From contig NC_079975.1 of assembly GCF_029852145.1 (NCBI RefSeq), positions 23,627,364 through 23,691,363 of the forward strand: DNA of 64,000 nt, written 5' to 3'. Made by a program: the position numbers and the translations under genes. The notes below the pieces were generated by a model. The model was not told the origin of the DNA, searched no databases, and saw only the letters and a program-made list of their open reading frames with translations. The DNA comes from Microplitis mediator. Its lineage: Eukaryota; Arthropoda; Insecta; Hymenoptera; Braconidae. Shown here piece after piece: positions 12,576-24,859 of this stretch (position 1 is its first letter; each line of letters starts with the position of its first letter).

Positions 12576-13536
12576 ATGGGACGTGATTCTAGAAAGGTTT
12601 CAAGAGAACTTCGGAGTTCTGAAAAAATTAATAAGTCACGTTCAGTCAAAAGAAAGAATGTTTTTAATCCGAAAACAGCCGAACGTGATGAAAGTATTCA
12701 GAGTACATCTTCTAAAAAATTAAAACAAAACACTGAAGATGATGTACCTGAAGACAGCAGTACTGAATTTCGAATAATAAATTTTATTCAGGTATTCACT
12801 GCAATTTCTGCTCTTATAAAATGTAAAAAATGTGATGGAAATGTAGTGTTTCAAACAGCAAGTACACGTGGGCTGGGATTCAAAATTGTAGTTGCATGTA
12901 ATAACTGTGGAAATGAATATATTCCTTCCTGTTGAAAATATGAAATCTGCTATAATGGCAACCTTTTATCACTACGGCTCGAGTGATGAAAAACCGAATC
13001 ATGATATGTGTCCAAAAGGCGAAGAATCTTGGTGCTCTTACCAGCGCGCTGAAGCAAGAGGAGAGCTTGATACCTTTTCTCACGATTATTCTCCTTTACC
13101 TTCTGATGTTTTAAAAGCTATCAAGCCTATATACGAAGATCTTAGTAATGAAAATTTACTTTCAAGATGTGTAGGTGGATTCAATCAGAATAATAATGAA
13201 AGCTTTAACCAACTAGTATGGAAAATATGCCCAAAAACGGTAAATACTAGTTTTACTATCGTACAAATAGCTGCATACGTTGCTATGTGTATATTTAATG
13301 AGGGTATAAATTCATTATTAGTCTTGATGAATACACTAGGACTTAATTGTGGGCCTAATTCTCATCGGTATGCAGAAAGAATGGATGCTGCACGTATCAA
13401 AGTAGCAGATAAGCGCGCTAATGATAACACCCGAGAAGGTCGATTGCAACGTAGGCACCAGCAAATCGATATTTTGGAAGCTGCTATGTCGGCTGAAGAG
13501 CTATTATATGGTCCAGGAATAGATGACTCAGTGTAA
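12576..13536 (+). pseudogene. Deleted transposase, Mutator-like transposase domain family (Kolobok type)
   Basis: Frame 1, 12576-12935 (119 codons), is the N-terminal part: a basic, Ser-rich start followed by a CxxC...CNNC zinc-ribbon-like segment (KCKKCDG, CNNCGNEY). Frame 2 continues to 13536 and from about 12937 is the C-terminal part, with NNNESFNQLVW and LLYGPGIDDSV, which are characteristic of a large family of animal transposases annotated as Mutator-like transposase domain. The central catalytic region of several hundred residues is missing and the two parts are out of frame, so the junction near 12930 is a deletion. It cannot encode an active enzyme. The ATG at 12576 follows the (AT)n tract and looks original. 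Confidence 0.75.
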
Positions 13537-14137
13537 GTTATTAAATAATTCTTATAATTCGACATAAATCCATAGCAAAACTTTAAATGCGTTTTTCTCA
13601 AAACTATGTTTTCTGAACTGGTGATCACTGTAACTTAAAAACTGCTCGGTAGATTTCAATAAAATTTATTGTACTTTTGAAATACATTAAAAACTCGTGC
13701 CTGATCGAAGGATTTTTTTTTTTTTCAAAAATTTCGATTTTTTTTTAACAATAAACTGTCGGTTTTTTTCTCGAAAATTTGAAAAAAATTTCCTGAGGCC
13801 GCCATTTTGTTAATTTCGAAAAAAAAAAAAAAAGCTTCGATCAGGCACAAGATTATCTATTAATAAAACTAATTTTTCTTGTCCGATTGATTTTAGATGA
13901 ATCTCCAAGGACTTATGATGATCACCGCAAAGGACTTCGGGAGGAACGGGCTCTACAAAAACAGCGATAACTTTTTGAATTATTAATTTTTTTTTTTGAA
14001 ATTTTCGTGAAGTCAAATCGAAACGTGTTCTAATAAAGCTATGTTTTTATTTTTGTCAAATAAAGTAATTAACTACAAAAAAAAAATTATTGAAAATCAT
14101 CATTTTTTCATACCCCTGAGTACCCCTAACCCCTTAA

Positions 14138-14985
14138 ATGTAACTCGAATGATATAGATAAATCTATTTATCTCAATACTTGGCAATTAAAAAGAGTTTA
14201 AAGTATGAAAAGGCACAAATTCAAGTCAAGACCTATCTAATGATACTAATTTCAATAACATTAACTAATTCTATCATATAGTTATGGCGGGAACAAAATT
14301 TTCCTTATTCTCTTAATAATATAAATTAATTAATTTAAAAAAAAATGAAGCATTAATTTAAAAAAATAAAATTGCACTGAGAAATGAATTTAAAAAAAAA
14401 TTACTTACAGTTATTATCAATTAGGAGTCAAACAAAATTTCGTAAATAAATTTTAGTCTACAAAATTTGAAAATTCAAATGAAGATTTTACTGAAATTTA
14501 TTTCCCACCTTTCATTTGACTCCCAATTGATGACAACTCTAATTAATTTTTTAAAAATTCTACCTGCACCTGCGTTGCCTTTTTTTGAATTAATGCTTAA
14601 ACTTCTTTTTAATTAATTAGCCAAATTAAAATGCAGTCATTAAAATCTAAAGTCCTTGAATATTTAAAAAAAGTGGGAGAAATTGTCTGAAAATGTCCTT
14701 AACTTTTTAAAATTAATTGACAAAATTTAAATGCGCTGACAGTTCAAGATCCTCGAATATTTAAAAAAAGGGTGAGGTATTGTCCGCGAATGCATTAATT
14801 ATCGTGACTTCTGGCTATTAGTCTTGTTACCTTATTAAAATATATTTGGTGATAGTTTTTGTATTTAGTTTCTGTCATATCAGAGAGTCAGGGTGTATAC
14901 TTAAAGTTAATATGATTCAGACTCTCTCGAATGATGTGAAAAGTACGAGTTATTAAATATATACACGTTTATAGTAAGATGATTA
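14138..14985. repeat. Right part of the host repeat, and peroxidase 3' flank
   Basis: 14138-14790 matches 61525-62110 and includes CCTAAATT-poor, poly-A/T rich DNA with ends like TTGTCTGAAAATGTCCTTA (family D). From about 14800 to 14985 no repeat is recognised; this should be the 3' untranslated region of the minus-strand peroxidase. Confidence 0.6.
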
Positions 14986-17900
14986 TTAACCGAGAAATTG
15001 TGAGAGATCGGGAAGTTTGAAACCACTAAATGCATTACTCGAAGCTGTAGCAAATGATGATGAAGATGAAAATTGTCTCGCAGATTGGTTCGAAGTAGCA
15101 AGAGCGAACCCACACTGTGCTGTACAAATTTCGTCACGTAAAATGGATTCACGTGAAGCTTCACGTAATAATTGGTCACAATTCGTGACTCGTAGTGATG
15201 CGCACTGAGTCTGTAAGCAAATAAAAATATACAAAATTATTCCATCATAATTAAGCAAAAACGTACATAAGATAATTAAAATAATTATATGACAATTAAC
15301 TTACGCCTTCATCAGTACATATGCAACTCGTGCAAGGAGTAGGGAAACCAGATTCGCCAATAGATACTCGTCTGCCTCCAATTTGACATCCTCCGTGTCT
15401 CACTTCGCGCCAGGGGGTAAAGTCCATCGCGGCCATTGAGCTGCAAGGAACTCGAGGGTTCAAGAAATTCGATGGTAAATCAAACGCCGCGCGTTGCATT
15501 TCCACATGCGAGTCCATATTTTCACAAATTATTTTCGACAGTGTGTTTTTTCTGATTTCATTTAGCTGAGGCTCAGTAAAACGAATATTGGGATCGTTCG
15601 TTTCGTACCAAAAACGATCGCATTTACGCAACTGTCGGAATTGTATTGCTATGATGCAACCAAATGTCGGACCAACAAGACCACCTTGAAGAGGTCGTTC
15701 GCTCATACCACCAGGGAACAGATCGATGTCATCAACATGCGCGTAAATTCTTTTGAATCTGGCGATAACTTCTGGCGCCATTTCTCGAGAAAGATCATCG
15801 AAAGTATTCGCGCGTTTTAAATTACAAAGCGCGCGATAATGATTGTATGAAGGTATCCCGTGATCTCGCGCGCGTTGAACATTAAGTGCAATGAGATCGA
15901 CACCGGAAAATGGTATTTTGTTGTTTTCGAATAAATGATTTGTTACTTCTCCGGTTATAAACTGATCCATTGTTTCCATGGGTGTTGCCACCAGTCCCCG
16001 AATCATCTCGTCCACCATACTCTGCTGGTACAGCATGTCGTTGTTGAAGAATCCGTCGCGTAGAAGAATTGGCGGGTCCATAGGCCGGTAATTTTGATCC
16101 ATTCGCGGCAAATGGGGGCGCAGTAACGAGTGGCCTATTCTGTAAGCCGCGGCACCGAATTCTGTAAGAATACTCGGGTTACATGTCGGCGAGTATTCTT
16201 TGTAGTGACCCTGGGGCAGAAGTTTAAGACCATAGAGACTTATTGCGTTCCATCCAAGTAGTCGAGGTAAAAATTCGTTGTAAGTCACATGTTGGATCAT
16301 CGCGCTGACGATTCTTCGGGTTTCCTGATAAAGTTTCTCGCCGTCCCAATGTGGGTTCACGTTTCTCAGACCTTCCATAATTCTGTTGTGCTCACGTACC
16401 CACATTGTGTGCATTACAGTGAGTGCTGGCTGTTCAGCAGCACGTGCATCACCGCCTATAAAACAGTATCCAGATGCAGATTTACATTCCGGATGAGTTG
16501 CCGATCGCGGTAGCAAATCTTTAGCGCGATTTGGATGCGTGGTTATATTCATACGTCCGTCTTGACTAAAACCTCTCAGTACATTACCGATACAAATATT
16601 TTCTCCGTAAACAACAGATGCGTCGAGGAATGCAGTATTTTGATTTATTTGTTCCCGCGGTCCTAGATGTTGTTGTCCCGGCAATGATCTCATTGACGGA
16701 AAACATAAACGCTCGCCAGTTGTTTCATTAATTGTCGGGTAAAAATGATCACCCGGTGGTACGGGGAATGGATTGCACTCAGGATGAACAGTACGAGCTG
16801 AGTCACAAGATCTGCAGCTGGGTATTGATTCAGCAAAGCCTTTATGAATGGGTGTCATTGTCAAGTCATGATCAACAAACTGAGCAAATTGCATTACCAT
16901 TAAAGTATAACGATTGTGAAGGTTTGAAATGTCGGGATGAATTGTTCGAGATATGAGTCGCGGATTCGGCAGAGGAATTCCAGTAACGGAATTTATTCGC
17001 GGCTTAGAAACGCCGTCTTCATAAACAGGCGGTAAAAGCCGGGCAAAAGTTGTCAATGATTTACCAAGACTAGGATTACGTAAATTATTGCAGTGACCTG
17101 TGAAAGTACGATACGGACTAGTTGGATCGCAGATGCCTTCCTCTGGTGGACAATCGATTTCTTCGTGATTAGTAGCACGGGAATTTGGTAAAAAGTTCGT
17201 CAAATCAACGTTTTGCAGGAGATCTGAAAGGTCGCCAGTGTTTGTAAAGTCGAATTCATTTGAGCTGCCAAACACTTGTCGCTTACGACGTTTGAGTCCT
17301 TGGGCTCCGTTTATTATTTCGTTTGTTATCAGCTCGTAAAATATTGAAGAGTTAGCAAGAATCAGAGCATCTTTATTAGCCTTTGAAAAACTAGCGGCAG
17401 TACCAGCCGGGGATTTAGGGTCCGCTGTTTTCTGCTGCAACCATGAATTGTATTCAAGTTTTTTACGAACTATCAAATCTTGCTCAGCTTTTTTCAATGC
17501 TAATCTCAGTACTTGTGGGTCAATTAGTGATTCCTTATTGGCCCATTGATTTGACTTAACTTTAAGTGGAGTCATTTCATTTTCTACTTTACTCTGTTCT
17601 TTGTTGTCTTCAAATACTGGATTTTTATTTGAACTATCAGTCTCTTCTCTCCAAGCAGTCAAGTCAAGCGGATTATATCTGTCGCAATCGATTTTAGTAT
17701 TTAAATATTCATCACTTTGTATAAATGCCATTGGCTGTATACTAGATACCGCAGCATTTGCACACAGCAGACTACTTAAACTAACGCGTTTTATTGCCGC
17801 AAGTTGATTGCTCGTAAAACTCGATGGCGGTAAATCATTTTCATACCAGAAGCGATCGGAATTTTTTAGCTTAACAAGTTGATTTATAAGCAAACAAGAA

Positions 17901-20900
17901 AATGTTGGACCAACAGCTGCACCTTTGCTCGGAGTCTCAAGTACTCCACCAACAAGCAAATCAATATCTTCGACATTATTATAAATACTTTGAATAATTG
18001 CGACATCTTCAGGCTTCATAAATCGCGTTGGAGATCCTGCTGCTGATATGCAGTGATCTAGGAAAGCAAAATAACCAGGGATACCGTGATCACGTCCCAT
18101 GTGGATCAATAGTGTGCTGGTGTTCCAAATGTGCGGCATCCCATTGTATGCATATCGGGATCTAAGTGATTCGATGATGTCAAGATTCAGTCCTCTGGCA
18201 ACATAATCAAGTTTATTTTCCAAAGTTGCGTTCATATTATGCGGGTACCTCGATAGTGAAGTAAGAGCTGGAAGAACCGCTAGTGCAATAGCGTCAAAAG
18301 TACCCGGCCTATTTGCTGATGAATAATCACGATAAAATCCATTTGTCGATTCTTTTAGCTGCTTGCCAACAGCCGATTCCCCTAAAACACTGGCGGCAAA
18401 TTCTTGCATAGTAATACGTTGGATTTGCGCAACGACAGCTCGTCGCGCTTCTAAAAATAGTTTTGAATCGTCCCAATTACGGTTTAACTGATGAAGAATA
18501 CCAGCAATTCTGTTATGTTCATTTATTATAACTGTGTACAAAAATTTAAGCGGGTTGTCCATTTGATTGCAGGTATCACAGGATTCAATATTAACACGAC
18601 CGGCTCTGTATGTTCTCAATCTATTCATTTGTCCATCGGTACTCCCATAAATATCTGAACCATCGAGATAACTCGATGCACCGTTCATCTGCTGTCGGTT
18701 TTCAAATTTACAACCGTAAGCACTACGTGCTGGTACTGCTCTCATGTATGGCGTACATTTGCCATTTAAATCGTGACTCGTGTAGCACTCGGGGTTACGA
18801 TTATCGCGGCAACATCGTAATGAATCGAGACCAGGTGTAATTGGCATTGCGATGTCACGAAGAACTAGTTCGGCCCACAGGCCTGTGAGACTTGTCAATG
18901 CCTTTCGCTCTTCACGTGTTGTCACTTTATGGAGTCGAGTGATGATGTCTATTGGCGATGGTAGCGCATGACGACTCACTGATGATCTTGGCTTCGATAG
19001 ACCTGTGCAATTTTAAATCATATTTGTATACTTTAATATATTTGGATGATAAAAAAATGGGGGAGGGGCAAAACGGGGTACCCCAATAATTTTATATAAA
19101 ATTTTTTAAATGTTTTTCACACATTCCAGTCTTTTGTAAATATAATTGAGCATTATTTTGAATTTTTTTTGTTAAACTTTTTCAAAAATCGAGTGTGGAA
19201 AAATTTTAATGATTTTTGTTTTATGATAAAAACTATTATAAAATTTTTTTTTCTTTCTTTCTATCAATTAAATTTATTTAGTGTCCAGAATTTTTTTTTT
19301 CACCTTCTTTTTGCCCGCAAAAATGAAATTTTTTTTACTGACAACTGAACATTTTTTTCTATTTATTTTGAATATTATTAAAAAAAAAAGATTTAGAGTA
19401 AGTGAGTCCTCGAAAATTTAATATTTACTTAACTACCCCGCCCCCCTTCCTTATATGAGTAGATAAAAAAAATAGGGTGAATGCCGGTAAATGAACGGTC
19501 GTATATTTTTCAATATTTGAAAGTATAAGGATGCAATAAAATTGAAATTTAAGTTCTAAAAGTTGTCAATCAAACTGCAATCTTTTTTTTTATGAAATTG
19601 TAATTAAAATTTAAATAATGGAGGTAAAAATTAAATAACGTTCATTTACTGGCCTGATCTCTCGATAAAACTAATCAAAATAAAGAAAAAAAACATTTGA
19701 TAGCTAATATTACGGTACACAAAAAAATAGGATTTTTTGGCGCAAAAAAAATTTTGTATCATGAATTAAAAACAAAAATTTTCTCCGGACTAAAAAAAAT
19801 TTCTTAACGCAAGAAAAATTTTTCATTTTAAATTAAAAACACAAATTTTCTCAGAACCAGAAAAAATTTCTTAGCACAAGAAATTTACTTTCCTCAAAAA
19901 TTTTTTTTTATTTCAAGAAATTTTTTTCTCGCTCTAAAAAAAAATAAGTAAAAATTTTTCGCGCCAAGAAATTTTTTTTTTTCTGTGTAATAATTTTTCG
20001 ATATTGGCTAAGAATGAGGCAATCGAATTGCCAAAAAAAATTGACTAGGCAATGACGACGTCAGTCTCGCTATTCTATTAAGTGAACCATAAGCTACGTA
20101 ATCAGTTGATATATACATTAAAAAATTTATGAAAACATGTACATCATATTCATCATTAATCATCCAGACAATCAATATATATATGTACTCCTGCGCAGTG
20201 ACATTTCCTGTCAGTAAAGATACGCGATATTATTTATAAAAGTTATAACATATTGCCGATATAGTGCTTACGCCCGCGCATATATTTTATGATTATGTCT
20301 TATGTCTTATGCTAATACTCGTAACCTCATTATTTAAATATTATATTGTATATGTTGATTTGAGTAAACGTCTGTATAAAACGGACAGAAGCTAGCTGTT
20401 TAAATTACTTTGTAGAAATCGGGGCATGGAGCGACAAGAAGCCGGCAATAAGAAGGAGCGGTATGAACCGCGTTCCAATTTTCACTTTCCATTCTTGACC
20501 CGATATAAGAAGAGCTACGTGCCCGTGAGCAACAACCAATTGACCATCAACTTTCTTTCTTCCTCATATATACATTCAACTTGTCATCTTATTTACGCTA
20601 TAATTATTTTTTTTAACATCAAACAAAGACTAGTTAAGAAGTAAACATACAATTATATATATGTGTTGTTACCCGTATGAAAAAACAATATATGGTTAAA
20701 ATATATAAAATCATATATGTTTGCAACAAAAAAATATATGATATATTACACGGAACAAAATGATGCTCAAAATTTAAATAGTTTGTAGTTTATTTTTGAC
20801 TTAAAATTAGTATATTTATATATACTAATATCAAACCAGGATCATTATATATTACAAAGTGGCTATTATTTATATTAAAATTTGATACACATAGAAGAGC

Positions 20901-23900
20901 AAAATTTGTAATTTCGTATATTAAAATTAATATGAAAAAGAATTGATAAATTTGTATCTGCAGTTATTTATTACTATTCAAATAAACATAGAAAAATTTA
21001 AAAAATTTACCACCTATTCGATTTATGTATATAATAAATTAATTTATAATAACGAATAAATAACGTTTTATATTAATTACACCGGCACACAAAAAAAAGA
21101 ATTGTCTGTACACCGGGCGCCAGCTATCTACGGGCATGTTTTTCGACCCGCTGAATACGAATTCCAAGTCAGTTTAGGCCGTCCAGCCTTCAGTTTCGAG
21201 TAAATTGCAAAAAACCTCAAAAAATAGCGAAAATTCGATTTTTTGGCAAGAAAAAAAATTTTGAGATCTAAGGCAAGTATACTTTTCGTGTATTTCGATC
21301 TGTTACATACTAATTTCGATCGTACTTTAATCATAAACTTTTTTAATTCTAAAAAAATTGTAAAATATCCTTAAAAATTGCAAAAATCGTTAAAAATTGG
21401 GATTTTCTTGGTACAAAAAATTTGATGGACCCGGATTGACGATGATTTTCATGTAATTTAATCTGCTTGATCTGATTCTGCAATAAATTTGGCCCATAAT
21501 CCCCTCAAACATTCATAAAACTGCAAAAAACCGATAAAATAGCAGAAAATTGCTGCTGAAAATGACTAATAATTATTAGTCAATGAGATAGAATTTATAA
21601 AATAAGAGTTAAAATTTTTCGGTATTTTTATGAGCAAAAAATCAGTATCTAGTATACTAATTTTTCATTTTATTATTTACCACTTATTCGATTTATGTAT
21701 ATTGTAAATTAATTTATAATGATGAATAAATGATATTTTAAGCTAATAATTGATCAGAGATATCGAATTTATAAAATAAAAGTTAGTAACTTTTGAAATT
21801 TTTCGGCTGGAAAAATCAGTATCTAAGATAGCAATTGTTAATTTGACCAATGATTACTTTTTAATAGATGTATGCCATAAATTAATTAATTTTCACTAAT
21901 AAGTCACGTAATTATATACCTAAAAGTAATAATATTTAGTTACTTTTTGAAATAATTGATAGTAGTTTTAGGAATCTACAAAAATTAGTAAACTACTTTG
22001 CATTAAGTGCATAATAGTACTAATTATTGATAACAGATTCTACTTTTTACTATTACTTATTAATTTTTAATATCCTATTTTTTCCGTGTACTATGTTATG
22101 ATATTTTTAGTAAATGACCAAATGTAAATTAATAAATTTATCGTCTTACCATCACTGTACGCAGGTGGGAGAAACTTGAGAAATGGTGAGCCTCGGGCGC
22201 CCCAGGATGGATGCCGTACGTTGTTACAAGTACCAGAGGGTGTCCGGTACTTGCTTGGTGGACAAGGACTTTCCCATACATCTTCACAGGCAGTTAAGTT
22301 TCCATAACTGCCTTGATTCCTGTTACATAAAATTTTAATTACATATTTATAATTATTTATTTATATATTTATATATTCATGTGTATAGATTTTTGTCCTC
22401 ATTTCATAGAACCAAAACTAAAAAGTCTATCATGATAACTTGCGTCATCATTTCATACCAACGAGTTTTACTTTCACGGCCATCCTGACTGCCTGTCTAT
22501 GAGTACAGTACCGGTAATGTCACAGATTGCCAAAAGAATTTAGTAACGTTGTTTTACTTTTTGTCAACGTTTCTCTTTGAGTATTGGCTTGTTTTTTACC
22601 AATACAATGTATAATTGTGTGTTTTATACGGTACTGTACTGTGTAATTACTAATTTATCATATTTTTTATTCTTTTTTACGTACCGGGAATTTATTCTGT
22701 ACGCGTGTTGCTCGGTTTCTATCGATGCACGAGCTCTCGCTTGAAGATCATCGTCCACTCCATATAAATAGTCTATTATTTGAAACAAAAAAAATATATA
22801 TGTGTTATTAGATCCTGATTGAAAACTCCGATTGGAAAATTCTAATCGGGTTCAACTGGAAATTTATGATTTACTTTCGATCAGTTTTTTTATCGGAAAG
22901 TTCCGAGTGAATCCCATTAAAAGTTAATCAGAAATCGGAGAAAGGAAATTATTATTTTCTAATTGAATCTGTATAAAAAACCAGGCGGAAAATAAATGAA
23001 AAATAAATTTATTATTTTCCTTAAATCTGATTAAGTCTGATTGGAAAATTTCAATTGGATTTAATCGGAAAATAAAATATATTTTTTTCTGATTCAATTG
23101 GATACTTGGCTCTTGAGAAATTTTTATTGAATGTTTTTTTCCGATTTAATCTGATAGAAATCTGATTGAGTCTCAATCGGATTTAATCGGAGTCTTTAAT
23201 CAGGGATGGAAAAACAATACTGATAAAAATTATGTTGTTTTTTAAGGACACACTGTAAAAAATTTGCGGAGTGAACGTGGATTGAATCCGGAGTAAATAC
23301 GGACCGGATGACTGTTGATTTACTTGATCCCCTAGGAATGAAATTTACTCCGAATCGGAGTGAATGTGGATTTAAATAAAATTCAGGCCACTCCGAAGTG
23401 ACTACTGGAGAGACAAACTCCGTATTTACTCCGTATGTGGAGTGATTTTTTTTAAAAACGGAGTGACGGATCCGTAGAGCACTCGGCGCGATACCGACAT
23501 GGTCTGGGTTTGAAAGAGAATTTTTGGATAGGGCGGGTAAATTCGGATTTAAAGACAATCCGTAATCACTCCGAATTCACTCCCGATTTTTTACAATGTT
23601 GTTGTCATAGAAATTTAATAAAATTTATTTATTAAAAAAAAATTATATCATGCACTCCCTGGTGAAAATTTTTCGGACTTTTGTCCGAAAAAGTCTTTAG
23701 ACCTCTGAAAAAGTCTTTAGAACTCTAGAACTGGGTTTTTCAGACAGAAGTCCGAAAAATTTTCACCAGGGCTGAGAAAAAAAATAACTTTTAGAAGTGA
23801 TTTTTTTTTACTCCGGAACTTCGAGTGACGAAATGAATGTGGAGCAAATGGCTGCTTATTTATTTAATCTCTTTGGAGTCAAATTAACTCCGGGGAGTTT

Positions 23901-24826
23901 ATTTTGATATTGAAACTCCGGTTAAAAGTGAAATTCACTCCTAAAGGGAGTTTATTTTAATATTAAAATTCCAAATCGCAGTGAATGCGGATTTAAATGA
24001 AATCTACATCACTCCGAAATCACTTCGTTGGAAAACAAACTCCCAATTTACTCCGTATGTCAAGTGATTTTTTCTAAAACTTTGAAATTCCGAGTTACGG
24101 AGTAAATTTGAATTTAAATAAAATCCGTAAACTCCGAATTCACTTCCGATTTTTCACAGTAGTTACTGCTAATTTAAAGTTATGTAAAAATAAGTTTACC
24201 ATTTTTGGCGACTTTTGGACACTTGAAAAATTTGAATAAAGTAATTTGTAAAAGACGTATTTAAATTTTGAAATTTATCCAGATACTTTTATTACTAACC
24301 AATAGAAATTTTTTTTATACTTTTTTATTCATTCAAAAAAATATTAAATGTCCGAAAATTGAGCAGTGGCCTTATTTATATTTTATATTTCTGACAGATT
24401 TGAATTCGTAAATAACTTCAATTAATTTCCTTTAAATTTAAAGAAAAAAAAAATTTGCATGAGTAATTGGGTAGAAAAAATGAAATTATAAAGTTTGAAA
24501 GTTATGATTATTAATAATTTGACATTTTATAAATGTATGTTATAAAAAAAAAAAAATATTTACAGGAATTTAATGGCGCGATTCAAATAAAGCGGTAAGT
24601 TGGTTTGAGTATGGGAAAGCAAGCGAAAGTTTAGATTACGTTTGTATAAGTATGTTATTGTGGGTGGACAAGGTAAGCGGTCTATAAATATATAAATAGA
24701 TATAACATATATATTAATTAAAAGTTTATATGTATACCAGACGATAATGTCATTACGTGCGTGATCGTAATGTAAACGTAATACATAAGTAATTATTAAT
24801 TTTAAATGAAATAATTCTATTTACAA

Positions 24827-24859
<33 letters not shown>

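Larger units (their letters stand above)
12049..14137. mobile_element. Kolobok-like DNA transposon, internally deleted, with TTAA target duplications
   Basis: Element proper is 12053-14133 (2081 bp). Left end GGGGTTAGGGGTAGTCAG and right end CTGAGTACCCCTAACCCC are inverted with one mismatch. TTAA stands at 12049-12052 and 14134-14137. The paralogous repeat at 61.5 kb has a single TTAA at 61521-61524 and no insert, which proves the boundaries. Inside is a broken transposase in two overlapping frames (12576-13536) and an (AT)n tract. TTAA duplication plus this transposase type point to Kolobok; piggyBac also uses TTAA but its protein is different. Confidence 0.85.

Noticed and set aside
15017..18840. 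Several plus-strand frames of 60-76 codons within the peroxidase gene
   Set aside because: They are shadows of the peroxidase reading frame on the opposite strand.
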